A stretch of 64,000 nt of DNA from an uncultured Planococcus sp. (GTDB lineage Bacteria; Bacillota; Bacilli; Bacillales_A; Planococcaceae): contig CANLRI010000003.1 of assembly GCA_947493585.1 (NCBI GenBank), positions 248,001 to 312,000 of the forward strand. Reading direction: 5' to 3'. A program made the translations under genes and the position numbers. Under the pieces are notes generated by a model. It saw only the letters and a program-made list of their open reading frames with translations, ran no database searches and was not told the DNA's origin. Shown here piece after piece: positions 25,401 to 33,841 of the stretch (position 1 is its first letter; the number at the start of each line of letters is the position of its first letter).

Positions 25401-25589
25401 GCTTCCTCTCCTTTTCCTTTTTGACAAGAATCGACAATTGATTCCTTTTTAAAGTATATCTTTGGCAAATACCAAAAACAACATGACGGAGTTACTTTGT
25501 TTTCGAATTTTTCTATCAACTCACTAGGCCTTTCTATGGTCAGTGGATTCTTTAGACCTACAAAATCCCACTTCAACAATCAGGCAACG

Positions 25590-25616
25590 AAAAAAAGGCG
25601 AGCTATGCGCTCGCCT
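25590..25616 (-). terminator. terminator of the DHFR-like gene
   Basis: GGCGAG ctatgc GCTCGCC with an A run on the left, giving T residues on the minus strand. Confidence 0.85.
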
Positions 25617-25635
25617 TCCTCGAAATTTCGTCGAT

Positions 25636-26169
25636 TCAATTTCTCCGTCTCGTGTAATGCAATTGCCCGATTTGGCCGTCTTTTGCCACACCTTCCAATG
25701 TGAAATCAAGATGGCGCTGCGCTTTTTGAAATAATGGGATCCCGTCCCCGAGCGTTACTGGTGCGATAGAAATGATAAACCCATCGACCAGGTCTTCTTG
25801 CAACAGGCGCTCCAACAGCAAACTGCCACCGACTGGCCAGATGGTGCCGCCGGGTTGCTGCTTCAATTTTTTCACGACACTGGCCGGATCTTCCGATGTA
25901 AAGCTGATTTGGCCCTCGTCTTCTTTCGGATGGCTTGTGAATACATAGGAACGCTGATCGACATAAGGAAATTCTCCGCTTTCATGGGAGACCACCCATT
26001 CATAGGTGCGTCTGCCGAGCAAAATGGTATCGACCGTTTCGATGAATTGCTGATAGCCGGCATCTCCATCCATTTCCACATCCAATAACCAGTCCAGAGT
26101 CTCTTCCTGATCGGCGATATAACCGTCCAAACTTTGTGCAATATAACAAATGACTTTCCGTTCACCCAT
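25636..26169 (-). CDS. dihydrofolate reductase-like protein (RibD C-terminal domain)
   Basis: A 177-residue protein with the NADPH-binding fold of the RibD/DHFR-like group: VICYIAQSLDGYIADQEETLDWL at the N-terminus, TILLGRRTYEWV, and GGTIWPVGGSLLLERLLQEDLVDGFIISIAPVTLGDGIPLF. Bacillus members (YwjB, YyaP) are of unknown activity; classical folate reductase function is not implied because the catalytic acid region differs. Single gene with its own terminator. Confidence 0.85.
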   Translation of the reverse strand: MGERKVICYIAQSLDGYIADQEETLDWLLDVEMDGDAGYQQFIETVDTILLGRRTYEWVVSHESGEFPYVDQRSYVFTSHPKEDEGQISFTSEDPASVVKKLKQQPGGTIWPVGGSLLLERLLQEDLVDGFIISIAPVTLGDGIPLFQKAQRHLDFTLEGVAKDGQIGQLHYTRRRN

Positions 26170-26224
26170 CGCAATTGCCTCCTTCAGCGGATCGTTGCCG
26201 CCGCTTTCTTCATCATACGCCCAA

Positions 26225-26500
26225 TCAGGATTCCAATTCTTCCAATTGTTTTTTCGTTTGCGGGAATGCGTTTGCCTGCCATTCCGAACGATACGCCGAA
26301 TCCAATTGGGTCAACCCTTGTTCTGCATGGTCATAAGGAGCGTTAACGCTTTCCTCATGGTCGATTTCGTAGCTATTGTGCATGTCGCTGTCTTCATATA
26401 CCCAAACATTGCGCTTTTTCCCATTATAAGCCTTTAACAAGATCAACCCTGCGCCGAGTGCTGCGCCTGATGCGATGAATTTTTTCATATCGATGCCCAT
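26225..26500 (-). CDS. hypothetical protein, N-terminal membrane segment
   Basis: A 91-residue protein. Residues 6-24 (KKFIASGAALGAGLILLKAY) are a hydrophobic anchor, then a charged tail (YEDSDMHNSYEIDHEESVNAPYDHAEQG) rich in acidic and aromatic residues. GGAGGG about seven bases before ATG 26500 supports the longest start. I do not recognise the family; it lies alone between two genes of other functions. Confidence 0.65.
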   Translation of the reverse strand: MGIDMKKFIASGAALGAGLILLKAYNGKKRNVWVYEDSDMHNSYEIDHEESVNAPYDHAEQGLTQLDSAYRSEWQANAFPQTKKQLEELES

Positions 26501-26627
26501 AACGATCCCTCCAAGTTGTTCTTTCTATCTTATCTTCCCCTTTTTCAATCGCCTTAACCTCTCCAGCTTTTAGACGTACGGCCAAGAGTTTGGTAAAGTG
26601 GAACAAAATGATCCTGGAGGCGATTTG

Positions 26628-27128
26628 ATGAAGAAAATAGTCATCGTATCTGATACGCATATCCCGAACCGGGCGAAAAAACTCCCTCAGCCGCTTGTTG
26701 ACGCTTGCGATGGAGCCGATTTCATTATCCATGCCGGCGACTGGCAGATACTCGATGTCTACCATGAATTGTCGGCTTATGCTGAAACGGACGGCGTGGC
26801 CGGCAATGTCGATCCTTGGGACATCGTCGACCGTTTCGGGCGGAAGAAAATTTTCACGTTCGGCGATTTGAAGATCGGCGTCGTCCACGGAGACGGCATA
26901 CGGAAAACGACCGAGCAGCGGGCTCTGGATAGTTTTGAAGGGGAAAATGTCGACATCATCGTTTTTGGCCATTCCCACCAGCCGCTCATGCGTGAAACGG
27001 ACGGCCCGACCTTATTCAATCCCGGCTCACCGACCGATAAACGCCGTGAACCGCAATATTCATTCGGGTTGCTTGAAATTAGCGATACTTGGGAACTCAA
27101 ACATGTTTTTTTCGATAAAGAAGATTAA
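26628..27128 (+). CDS. YfcE-type metallophosphoesterase
   Basis: A 166-residue calcineurin-like phosphoesterase with the full metal-binding set: VSDTHIPN, HAGDW, GNVDPWD, VVHGDG and FGHSHQP, then FNPGSPTDKR. It resembles MJ0936/YfcE enzymes, which hydrolyse phosphodiesters with Mn or Ni. GGAGG at 26616-26620 fixes ATG 26628. It sits alone before a strong terminator; the substrate is unknown. Confidence 0.9.
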   Translation: MKKIVIVSDTHIPNRAKKLPQPLVDACDGADFIIHAGDWQILDVYHELSAYAETDGVAGNVDPWDIVDRFGRKKIFTFGDLKIGVVHGDGIRKTTEQRALDSFEGENVDIIVFGHSHQPLMRETDGPTLFNPGSPTDKRREPQYSFGLLEISDTWELKHVFFDKED

Positions 27129-27130
27129 CA

Positions 27131-27168
27131 AAAAGGCCATTTCCTAATTTATAGGAAATGGCCCTTTT
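27131..27168. terminator. bidirectional terminator
   Basis: AAAAGGCCATTTCCT pairs with AGGAAATGGCC...TTTT across a seven-base loop, between convergent genes. Confidence 0.92.
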
Positions 27169-27210
27169 CAACGGGTGGAAGATAAGCGGCATCGGCAACA
27201 TCACTGAATT

Positions 27211-28062
27211 TCAATCTTTTTGGAAGCTGAAACCGAGTCGCTTGAGCGCTGTCTCGAGATTCGCCTCGATCATCGTCCCTTTCAAGGCCTCTGCAAAATG
27301 CGGGACTTTCAACGCCATATAAGGCTGGATGCCTGTCACAACCGGCTGGACGCCGATCAAGCCCAAGACTTTCACGAGCTTCAATAAATATTCGCCGACC
27401 TGTGAGTTGATCTGTGACACGCCGGATACATCGATCACCAGTACTTCGATGCCTTTTTCTGCACACCCGTGCATGGCATGGTCGATAATCGCCTGTGCCC
27501 TCAATGCCCTGACTTCGCCGATGATCGGCAGGATCGCCACCCTCCCGACAATTGGAACCATCGGCGCAGCCAGCGATTCAATTTCCCCGTATGCCCGTTC
27601 AAGCTCTAAGACATACGTCAATAAAGTGGCGAGCGTTTCAAAGATGAACGGCAAATCGGCCGGCAGCTCGCATGGGCCATCGTCGAGACCGCAAACGGTG
27701 CCATAGCTTGAGCCGTCTTCATAAAAAATCGGCACGCCGACAAAACAACCTGCTTCGAATCCATCCGCAACCCCCAGGGAACGCGTCAATTCATGTTCTC
27801 CAATGTGTTCGATGATCAAGGCCTGTGCCCCATGCTCGACGCTCAAAGCCGACAACATGCATGGCAGTGGGGAAGCTTCTCCTTCTTCAATCAGATGATG
27901 TTTTGTGTTATGTACCTTGACGATTTTTTGGACACCGCCCTCTTGCTTCGCGATATAGAAGCTGTTCATGCCTGCTTGCTTGCTGAGAATTTGGAGAATA
28001 TATGAAGCTGCCTCATTGAAATCACTGAAATCCCTTATTTTTTCCAGATTCCCCCTCATCAT
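27211..28062 (-). CDS. GAF-STAS regulatory protein (RsbR-like)
   Basis: A 283-residue soluble protein. Residues about 5-165 form a GAF-like sensor (YILQILSKQAGMNSFYIAKQE ... ACFVGVPIFYEDGSSYGTVCGLD), and the rest is a STAS domain (VPIVGRVAILPIIGEVRALRAQAIIDHAM ... VLVIDVSGVSQINSQVGEYLLKLV). This is the shape of stressosome RsbR-family or YtvA-like proteins that feed the sigma-B cascade. The usual phosphorylated Thr/Ser position after D-x-x-G is occupied by VSQ-INS, so the switch residue needs checking. No rsbS/rsbT is adjacent. It diverges from a gene with a sigma-B-like promoter. Confidence 0.85.
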   Translation of the reverse strand: MMRGNLEKIRDFSDFNEAASYILQILSKQAGMNSFYIAKQEGGVQKIVKVHNTKHHLIEEGEASPLPCMLSALSVEHGAQALIIEHIGEHELTRSLGVADGFEAGCFVGVPIFYEDGSSYGTVCGLDDGPCELPADLPFIFETLATLLTYVLELERAYGEIESLAAPMVPIVGRVAILPIIGEVRALRAQAIIDHAMHGCAEKGIEVLVIDVSGVSQINSQVGEYLLKLVKVLGLIGVQPVVTGIQPYMALKVPHFAEALKGTMIEANLETALKRLGFSFQKD

Positions 28063-28191
28063 TCACCCATCTCCCCTTTTCAACTTGTCCTTCAGCCGAA
28101 AATTACACTAGCTCTTTTATCTACTTTCATTATAACGCTCTTTATTATCTGAAATGTTTAAATTGTGTAACAAAATAAGTTTTTTTAGCAT

Positions 28192-28217
28192 GTTCACTAT
28201 TTCCAAATATCGGGTAT
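28192..28217 (+). promoter_or_regulatory. sigma-B-type promoter candidate
   Basis: GTTCAC, 14 bases, then a perfect GGGTAT -10, about 30 bases before the ribosome site of the 397-residue gene. The 186-base gap 28063-28248 otherwise holds the divergent control region of the GAF-STAS gene. Confidence 0.5.
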
Positions 28218-28248
28218 ACCTTATCACAAGCGAAAAGGAGGTACATCA

Positions 28249-29442
28249 ATGAAGAAGGAATGGGACATTGAATTATTGGAACAGACCGATAGCATGATTT
28301 CTTTCACCTGGACCCCCACGGATGAAATTTCACGAATAAAAAAAGACGGAGAAATCGTCTATACAGGTACGCAGGCATCATTTCACGATGAAGGCCTGAG
28401 CGCCGGCGAATTGTTCTGTTATACGATTGAACGCCAAACCCCGCAAGGCAGCTGGGTGCCAGCCTTGAAACTTTTGACCGGCACCGAAAAACGCGACCCT
28501 GACTGCATTAATCAATTGGAACAGATTGTCTTGTCTACCATCGTTTCTCACAGTCGGGTATCACTCGCTTGGGGCGCCATCGACGGCATCGACGAATACG
28601 AAATCTACCGCGACGGCGAGCAAGTTGCGAAGATCGCGAAGACCCAATTCACCGACCGGAATGTGCCGGAAGACCGTGAAGTGGTTTATTGGGTGCGCGG
28701 AAGACGCCCAGTCGAACGGACCGAAAGCCCATTGCGCAAAATCAAATCGCTCGCCGCCAATATATTCGGGGCCTTGAACCTGGGTTCGTCGCAAGAACAG
28801 GCAGCCGTAGAAAAATTCTGGCTGTCGAAAAAGATCGCCCCGCTCAATCAATTGCTCAGAGAAGGCCAGGGCAAGCCGCCGGAGCTGCAATGGCACCTGC
28901 GCTACCTGACCTTTTTGCCCGATGATGTGTTGAAAAATCCCAACCTGATATCGCCGAACCCTTATTTCCAGGGGGATAATCGTACATTCGATCCCGAATC
29001 GAAACATTATCGCTCACTTACCAACTCCATCGTCAATCTGGTGGAACAGCAGAGCACGTTCGATTTCGACAAAGATATCGGCACCAGCATCGCCTATAAT
29101 TGGCGCCGGAAATTCCGTAAAGCGGATGTCGCTTCGAATGAAGGTGTCAGTGCCAAAATAACGGAAGAGACGCCCCTGAAAACCGAAATCCTAATCACCC
29201 ATAGCGTCGGAAATCCGTTGACGACATCGCCGAATATCGATTACGAACTATCTGCGACGTTTTACCGGAACGGTGTGTATGATTTCATCGGGGTCCATGA
29301 CCAATCGCCGAATCATGAGATTTACTTGAAGCTCGGGGACGGCGGGACATGGCAGCCGCTTCACCAGACTGAAAGCGAAGGGCTAGCCTGGATGGCCGAT
29401 CCGATTGCAGCCCATTATTGGCGCTTTTCGAATTTCCTATAA
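28249..29442 (+). CDS. fibronectin-like repeats plus DUF3238-like C-terminus
   Basis: A 397-residue protein without a signal peptide. Two N-terminal segments of about 80 residues (WDIELLEQTDSMISFTWTP and SHSRVSLAWGAIDGIDEYEIYRDGEQVAKI) have the look of fibronectin type III repeats. The C-terminal half (HLRYLTFLPDDVLKNP ... YFQGDNRTFDP ... YELSATFYRNGVYDFIGVHDQSPNHEIYL) resembles the DUF3238 family found in Bacillales; activity unknown. AAAGGAGG gives a strong start and a terminator follows. It may be stress-induced and act on a surface or on carbohydrate, but that is speculation. Confidence 0.75.
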   Translation: MKKEWDIELLEQTDSMISFTWTPTDEISRIKKDGEIVYTGTQASFHDEGLSAGELFCYTIERQTPQGSWVPALKLLTGTEKRDPDCINQLEQIVLSTIVSHSRVSLAWGAIDGIDEYEIYRDGEQVAKIAKTQFTDRNVPEDREVVYWVRGRRPVERTESPLRKIKSLAANIFGALNLGSSQEQAAVEKFWLSKKIAPLNQLLREGQGKPPELQWHLRYLTFLPDDVLKNPNLISPNPYFQGDNRTFDPESKHYRSLTNSIVNLVEQQSTFDFDKDIGTSIAYNWRRKFRKADVASNEGVSAKITEETPLKTEILITHSVGNPLTTSPNIDYELSATFYRNGVYDFIGVHDQSPNHEIYLKLGDGGTWQPLHQTESEGLAWMADPIAAHYWRFSNFL

Positions 29443-29467
29443 TGAACATTCGCAAGACAGTTCCATA

Positions 29468-29508
29468 TAAAAAAAGGGCGGTTCCAGTTTTTCTGGAACT
29501 GCCCTTTT
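29468..29508. terminator. bidirectional terminator
   Basis: AGGGCGGTTCCAG pairs with CTGGAACTGCCCT around TTTTT, between convergent genes. Confidence 0.9.
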
Positions 29509-29514
29509 CTGTAT

Positions 29515-29916
29515 TTAAAATTGATCCAAAAAACGCTTGCGGATATGCGGAGGCGGCAGCATGCAGCTGTCGAGCTTGCCGAATACTTTATAGCGGTTTT
29601 TTGCGATGACGTCATACGCCCCGTCGCGAAGTACGCGCGGGAACGGCTGAAGATGATACGCCAGTTTCCAAAGGCCCGTCAAATGGTGTGAAATCTTGAG
29701 CGCGCCTTCTGACTTTACGTACGCTTCGCCGCCTTCAATCAACACCAGGCTGTCAACGTCGTCCGGGACATTGTGCTTTTTGGAAAGCTCCTGTCCGATC
29801 TCGCTTTGCAGGGAAGCGAATTGAAAATAACCTGCCGGGTCATGATTGATGATGAACTGCACACTGGAATCGCAGAAATTGCAGTCTCCATCGAATAAAA
29901 CAATCGCATGCTCCAT
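29515..29916 (-). CDS. DCC-family thiol-disulfide oxidoreductase-like protein
   Basis: A 133-residue protein beginning MEHAIVLFDGDCNFCDSSVQ; the D-G-D-C-N-F-C pattern names the DCC family (YuxK in B. subtilis), a thioredoxin-like fold. AAAGGAGG before ATG 29916 sets the start 21 codons inside the longest frame. The partner and redox role are unknown. Confidence 0.85.
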   Translation of the reverse strand: MEHAIVLFDGDCNFCDSSVQFIINHDPAGYFQFASLQSEIGQELSKKHNVPDDVDSLVLIEGGEAYVKSEGALKISHHLTGLWKLAYHLQPFPRVLRDGAYDVIAKNRYKVFGKLDSCMLPPPHIRKRFLDQF

Positions 29917-29956
29917 AGATGATCCTCCTTTAACTAATGCCTGTCTTTCATTTTCC

Positions 29957-30322
29957 CTATTCCCATTTCTTGAAACCATCTGTCTTCGTTCCTTGATGAA
30001 AGAAGAGCTTCCAGCCGTCCTGGCGTTTTTTCCATACTGAGCTGCGGTGGCTCCATATCCCTGTCGTTCGGTTCTCCAACGTGTATATTGTCAGGACTGA
30101 CTCTGGGCCAAGCATATTTGCTTCAAAGCGGGAAATCCGATAGTCGTCTTCTTGCAACTCATAGTCCCCGTTAAAATCGGAACGCTGGCAAATCCCGCCG
30201 GAGAAGCCGAATTCGAAAAACTCGTCATCCAGTATGTCCGTCATGTTCCGGTTCGACTCTCTGGCAACCGGCGACAAATGGCTGTTCTCCAATGCCAGGA
30301 ATTGTTTACGCAAGCTTTCCAT
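29957..30322 (-). CDS. DUF4440/NTF2-like protein
   Basis: A 121-residue protein with the NTF2-like pattern: MESLRKQFLALENSHLSPVARESNRNMTDILDDEFFEFGFSG, then a beta-sheet half (YRISRFEANMLGPESVLTIYTLEN) ending HRSSVWKKRQDGWKLFFHQGTK, the DUF4440 end. GGAAGGGG before the ATG supports the start. Probable ligand binder or small enzyme; no catalytic residues can be fixed. Confidence 0.75.
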   Translation of the reverse strand: MESLRKQFLALENSHLSPVARESNRNMTDILDDEFFEFGFSGGICQRSDFNGDYELQEDDYRISRFEANMLGPESVLTIYTLENRTTGIWSHRSSVWKKRQDGWKLFFHQGTKTDGFKKWE

Positions 30323-30354
30323 CCAGATGCCCCTTCCATTTAGGTTTATTGAAG

Positions 30355-30379
30355 AAAAAAAGCCCCGGCGAGCGCCGGG
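30355..30379 (-). terminator. terminator of the zinc-finger protein gene
   Basis: CCCGGC GAGC GCCGGG preceded by an A run (T run on the minus strand). Confidence 0.82.
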
Positions 30380-30385
30380 ACCGGA

Positions 30386-30937
30386 TTATTTAAATTGTTC
30401 GTCTTCTTCTGCCTCATCGTCTTTATAGAAATCTTCCTGGTCTTCACCCGGCTGGTCTTGAGGGCCGTCTGAGGAACCAAAATTCTCGACATCTTCAAAG
30501 CTGTTTTCGTAATCGCGAATTCTGCCGTCTTCCGATTTTGCTGGGCGGTCAGTCGACGATCCGATAACATCTTCCTCTGAAGGGCGGCTTTCAAGGTCCA
30601 GGCTGTGATCTGCGTGATCGATGCAGGTGAGCGCGATCGGTATGGCTTCAAGCCGTTCATACGGAATGTCTTTTCCGCACACGGCGCATTTGCCATAAGT
30701 TCCATCTTCAATGGCTTTAAGCGCAGCGAGCACGTCTTCATGCTCTTCTTCCTTGAATTGCTCCATCGCCATTCCACGTTCTTGGTCATACAAATCAGTG
30801 GCGTTATCGCCTGGGTGATTATCGTAATTGGATAATTCGCTAGTTTCGAATTCCTCTGTATGCTCCATTCGTTGCTCGAGCGATTTCAATTGCGCTTCGA
30901 GTTCTTGCTTCAAGTTCTTTTGCTGTTCGTCCGTCAT
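30386..30937 (-). CDS. TraR/DksA-type zinc finger protein (YteA-like)
   Basis: A 183-residue protein: a long N-terminal coiled coil (QQKNLKQELEAQLKSLEQRMEHTEEF), then the DksA-like metal site GKCAVCGKDIPYERLEAIPIALTCIDHA, where three cysteines and a histidine (C-x2-C, C-x2-H) replace the classical four cysteines. The tail is very acidic. DksA relatives dock in the RNA-polymerase secondary channel; B. subtilis YteA is thought to be a stress or sporulation protein. Single gene with terminator. Confidence 0.88.
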   Translation of the reverse strand: MTDEQQKNLKQELEAQLKSLEQRMEHTEEFETSELSNYDNHPGDNATDLYDQERGMAMEQFKEEEHEDVLAALKAIEDGTYGKCAVCGKDIPYERLEAIPIALTCIDHADHSLDLESRPSEEDVIGSSTDRPAKSEDGRIRDYENSFEDVENFGSSDGPQDQPGEDQEDFYKDDEAEEDEQFK

Positions 30938-31014
30938 TATGACTCCTCCTCCAAATACTTGCTTGTGCTATATATATTGCCTTTCTCGGAGAAATCAAAC
31001 CTCAGGCCCACAGC

Positions 31015-31944
31015 TCAGAAATCATCGAAGCGGTCCATCAAGCTCATCAAATACTCATCCAAGCGGTAACGAACCAATTCATCGGACAAACCGGTCATGC
31101 CGAACGTCTTCCATCCAGGGTAGACTGCCGGGCTGCCATCCAAGGTATCGATCAGCGACAGCAAATCCCAATACGGATCGTAAGCAAACGATTCACCTGC
31201 ATGGCGTTCGTAAGCATCCAAAAATTCATTGGCGACCTGTGTGCCGTAAAGCTGGGCCAAGTTGACGCGGCAATGCCCGACATCGACACCCGCCGGACCG
31301 CGGCACGTATTGACCCAATCGACAACACTGCTGACGCGCCCCTCTTCCCATAGAATATTTCCCGGGTGATAATCGCGATGGATCAAGCAATACTCAACCG
31401 GCGGACCACCCGCGGCTACAATATAAAATGCGCGCATCCAATCACCTTCTACACGTGACCACTTCGGCCGCTCGAGGCGCCGTGCATCATTATAAGCAAA
31501 ATATTCGTAAGGGAAGCTTTCCGCTTTATGGCGATGGATCTTAGCGAGCGTTTCAGCAAGGCCGTCAAGCCAGGCTGCATCATACGCCGGCGGCAAGATG
31601 ACCGCTCCTGGAACTTTCGTCATCAAGACGGCTGGCATGCCGCATGCTTCGCCGCTTTCATCAAACGCCAAAATGCGCGGGGCGGGAATGCCCGCTTTTT
31701 CTGCAAGCTCCAGGCTCATCGCTTCATGCTTAGCCAAATCCGGTTCCTGGTCGAGCCACTCCCCTTTATGGTGAAGCCGCAACACGACGCTCTGCTGTTC
31801 TCCATCTTTGCTTGCGCGAATTTCATAAAGCAGTGAAGAAGTCCCACCTTCTAACGGAACAGCTTCTTCCAATGCAGCTCCTGGCCATTTCAACTCGACC
31901 CATTCGAGTGCTTGGCGGGATAAGCCGCCGAATCCATTTGTCAT
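31015..31944 (-). CDS. phosphotransferase family protein (APH/ChoK-like)
   Basis: A 309-residue kinase-like protein: SSLLYEIRASKDGEQQSVVLRLH carries the ATP-binding lysine strand, YCLIHRDYHPGNILW the catalytic HxDxxxxN loop, and SSVVDWVNTCRGPAGVDVGHC the metal-binding aspartate. The APH fold phosphorylates aminoglycosides, choline, homoserine or thioribose; substrate here is open. AAAGGAG precedes the ATG. It is monocistronic and unlinked to resistance genes, so a metabolic role is as likely as resistance. Confidence 0.87.
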   Translation of the reverse strand: MTNGFGGLSRQALEWVELKWPGAALEEAVPLEGGTSSLLYEIRASKDGEQQSVVLRLHHKGEWLDQEPDLAKHEAMSLELAEKAGIPAPRILAFDESGEACGMPAVLMTKVPGAVILPPAYDAAWLDGLAETLAKIHRHKAESFPYEYFAYNDARRLERPKWSRVEGDWMRAFYIVAAGGPPVEYCLIHRDYHPGNILWEEGRVSSVVDWVNTCRGPAGVDVGHCRVNLAQLYGTQVANEFLDAYERHAGESFAYDPYWDLLSLIDTLDGSPAVYPGWKTFGMTGLSDELVRYRLDEYLMSLMDRFDDF

Positions 31945-32140
31945 CCTTGCCGCTCCTTTCAGCCTATCTTTTGCTTTAAGTGTACCATGAAAAAACGCCT
32001 ACTCCAGCTTTTTGATATGCGCCTTCCAGAAATTCCGAAAGCGTTTACCGCAGCGCGAGAAGGGTATGGTTTTCTACAATGACCTTTCAACTTAACAGGC
32101 GAATCGCCTGCATTGAACATACTGAAGGAGCTGACGTTAC

Positions 32141-33469
32141 ATGAAAGTGAAGCACCCGATCCCGAAAGCAAAAGAATTGGACAATACCCTATCCCTTCTC
32201 GGAGAAGGGTTTGATTTCCTGCCTGGCCGTCGCAAAGAGCTGGGTTCGGATATTTTTGAAACCCGCCTACTCGGGAAAAAGGTCGTGTGCATGGCCGGCG
32301 AAGAAGCAGCTGAACTGTTTTACAATAACGATTATTTCAAACGCAGCGGTGCAGCGCCGCTTCCGCTTGAGCAAACGCTATTCGGGCGCGGTGCGGTCCA
32401 TGGCCGAGACGGCGAAGACCATCACCAGCAAAAGCGCATGTTCCTGTCGATGATGACGCCTGAACGTTTAGAAGACGCCAAACGCATGATGATCGAAGAA
32501 CTCGATGCCAAGGCTCAACAATGGGAGCAGATGGACGAAGTTGTCTTATTGGATGAAATTGAAGAAATTTTCACCCGCTCCATGATCCATTGGGCTGGAC
32601 TTCCAATGAAAGAAAGCGAAGTCAAGCAGCGCACATGGGAGCTCGTGACGATGGTCGATTCATTCGGCCTTACTGAAGGACGCTACCTTGAAGGCATGAA
32701 AGCGCGCAATGCCCATGAAGACTGGCTGAAAAAAATCATCAAGCAAATCCGTAAAGGCGAATACAATCCGCCGGCCTACACGGCAGCCTATATTGTCGCC
32801 CATCACCGGACACCGAACGGCAAACTGCTCGATCTCGAAACGGCAGCGGTCGATTTGAATAACGCCTACCGCCCAATGATTGCGACGGCTTACTTTATCG
32901 TCTTCGGCATCATGGCGATGCATGAAAACCCGGTCACGCGCGGCAAGCTGCAGGCAGACGAAAATAACTACAGCCACAACTTCGCCCAGGAAGTGCGCCG
33001 TTATTATCCATTCGCACCCGTCATGGCAGCGATCTCCAAAAAAGATTTCAACTGGAACGGTGTTCACTTCAAAAAAGACATGCGCGTCATTCTGGATCTT
33101 TATGGCACGAACCATCACCCGGATTCCTGGGACAACGCCGATGAATTCATCCCAGAACGTTTCAGCACATGGAACGGCAGTCCGTTTTCTTTTATTCCGC
33201 AAGGAGGCGGCGACCATCATACCGGACACCGCTGTGCAGGTGAGTGGATGACGGTCATGTATATGCAATCGATCTTCAAATATTTTGCGGAGAACTTGAA
33301 ATACAGCGTGCCTGAACAAGACTTGTCCTACGACATGTCCCGCATGCCAACCATGCCAAAAAGCCGCTTAATCTTAAAAGACGTCCAAAAACTGAAAAAC
33401 CGCCCAGACAATGTGTTCTATCACGAACAAAAGAACACGACTGTGCAATCAGGTTGCCCGTTCCATTAA
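32141..33469 (+). CDS. cytochrome P450, fatty acid peroxygenase type (CYP152)
   Basis: A 442-residue soluble P450. The haem-thiolate loop is IPQGGGDHHTGHRCAGEW with Cys365, and the I-helix segment NNAYRPMIATAYFIVFG has the Arg-Pro pair that marks CYP152 peroxygenases (B. subtilis YbdT/CypC) instead of the usual acid-alcohol pair. These enzymes use hydrogen peroxide to hydroxylate fatty acids at the alpha or beta carbon, needing no redox partner; none is encoded nearby. AAGGAG precedes the ATG and a terminator follows. Confidence 0.9.
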   Translation: MKVKHPIPKAKELDNTLSLLGEGFDFLPGRRKELGSDIFETRLLGKKVVCMAGEEAAELFYNNDYFKRSGAAPLPLEQTLFGRGAVHGRDGEDHHQQKRMFLSMMTPERLEDAKRMMIEELDAKAQQWEQMDEVVLLDEIEEIFTRSMIHWAGLPMKESEVKQRTWELVTMVDSFGLTEGRYLEGMKARNAHEDWLKKIIKQIRKGEYNPPAYTAAYIVAHHRTPNGKLLDLETAAVDLNNAYRPMIATAYFIVFGIMAMHENPVTRGKLQADENNYSHNFAQEVRRYYPFAPVMAAISKKDFNWNGVHFKKDMRVILDLYGTNHHPDSWDNADEFIPERFSTWNGSPFSFIPQGGGDHHTGHRCAGEWMTVMYMQSIFKYFAENLKYSVPEQDLSYDMSRMPTMPKSRLILKDVQKLKNRPDNVFYHEQKNTTVQSGCPFH

Positions 33470-33474
33470 TAATG

Positions 33475-33507
33475 AAAAGCTAGAGATTCTGTCTCTAGCT
33501 TTTTTTA
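33475..33507 (+). terminator. terminator of the P450 gene
   Basis: AAGCTAGAGA pairs with TCTCTAGCTT followed by a T run. Confidence 0.9.
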
Positions 33508-33513
33508 TTTGAT

Positions 33514-33771
33514 GGAAAAGAAGATAGTGAGAGTTTGGTTGTGGGATCATTTCTGTTCATTAGTTGCGCTTCATGTTGGTAGTCGCCGCCTGGCTTTGGG
33601 TTGGCCTCTTGCCATAAGCCAGGAAGAACGCCTGTCTTACGGCGTCGGCTCACCCGTGGCGCTGGGCGGCTTAGAGATTTCAATGCGCGGAGCATGATTA
33701 GATAGATCTGTCTCTTTATCGAGTTGCCGGCTAGTGGGGGAATCACTTCCTGAGATGCAGCGTCTGATACA
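33514..33771. repeat. intergenic repeat B, copy 1
   Basis: About 250 bases matching 42793-43033 and 43035-43293. Shared core: AGTCGCCGCC, TTTGGGTTGGCCT, CTGTCTTACGGC, GTCGGCTCACCC, then AGTTGCCGGCTAG and GGGGAATC-CTTCC. GCCGCC (33585-33590) can pair with GGCGGC (33665-33670), and CCTGGCTT with AAGCCAGG inside. Copies differ by scattered changes. No convincing coding frame. Confidence 0.75.
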
Positions 33772-33841
33772 TCAGTTCCTAAACCGAATATCTTGTTGGA
33801 AGATGAGGACTAAAAACACATTCTCCTCATCCAAACGATAT

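Noticed and set aside
32660..33319. Long minus-strand frame inside the P450 gene (219 codons)
   Set aside because: Antisense shadow of a well-supported CYP152 gene.
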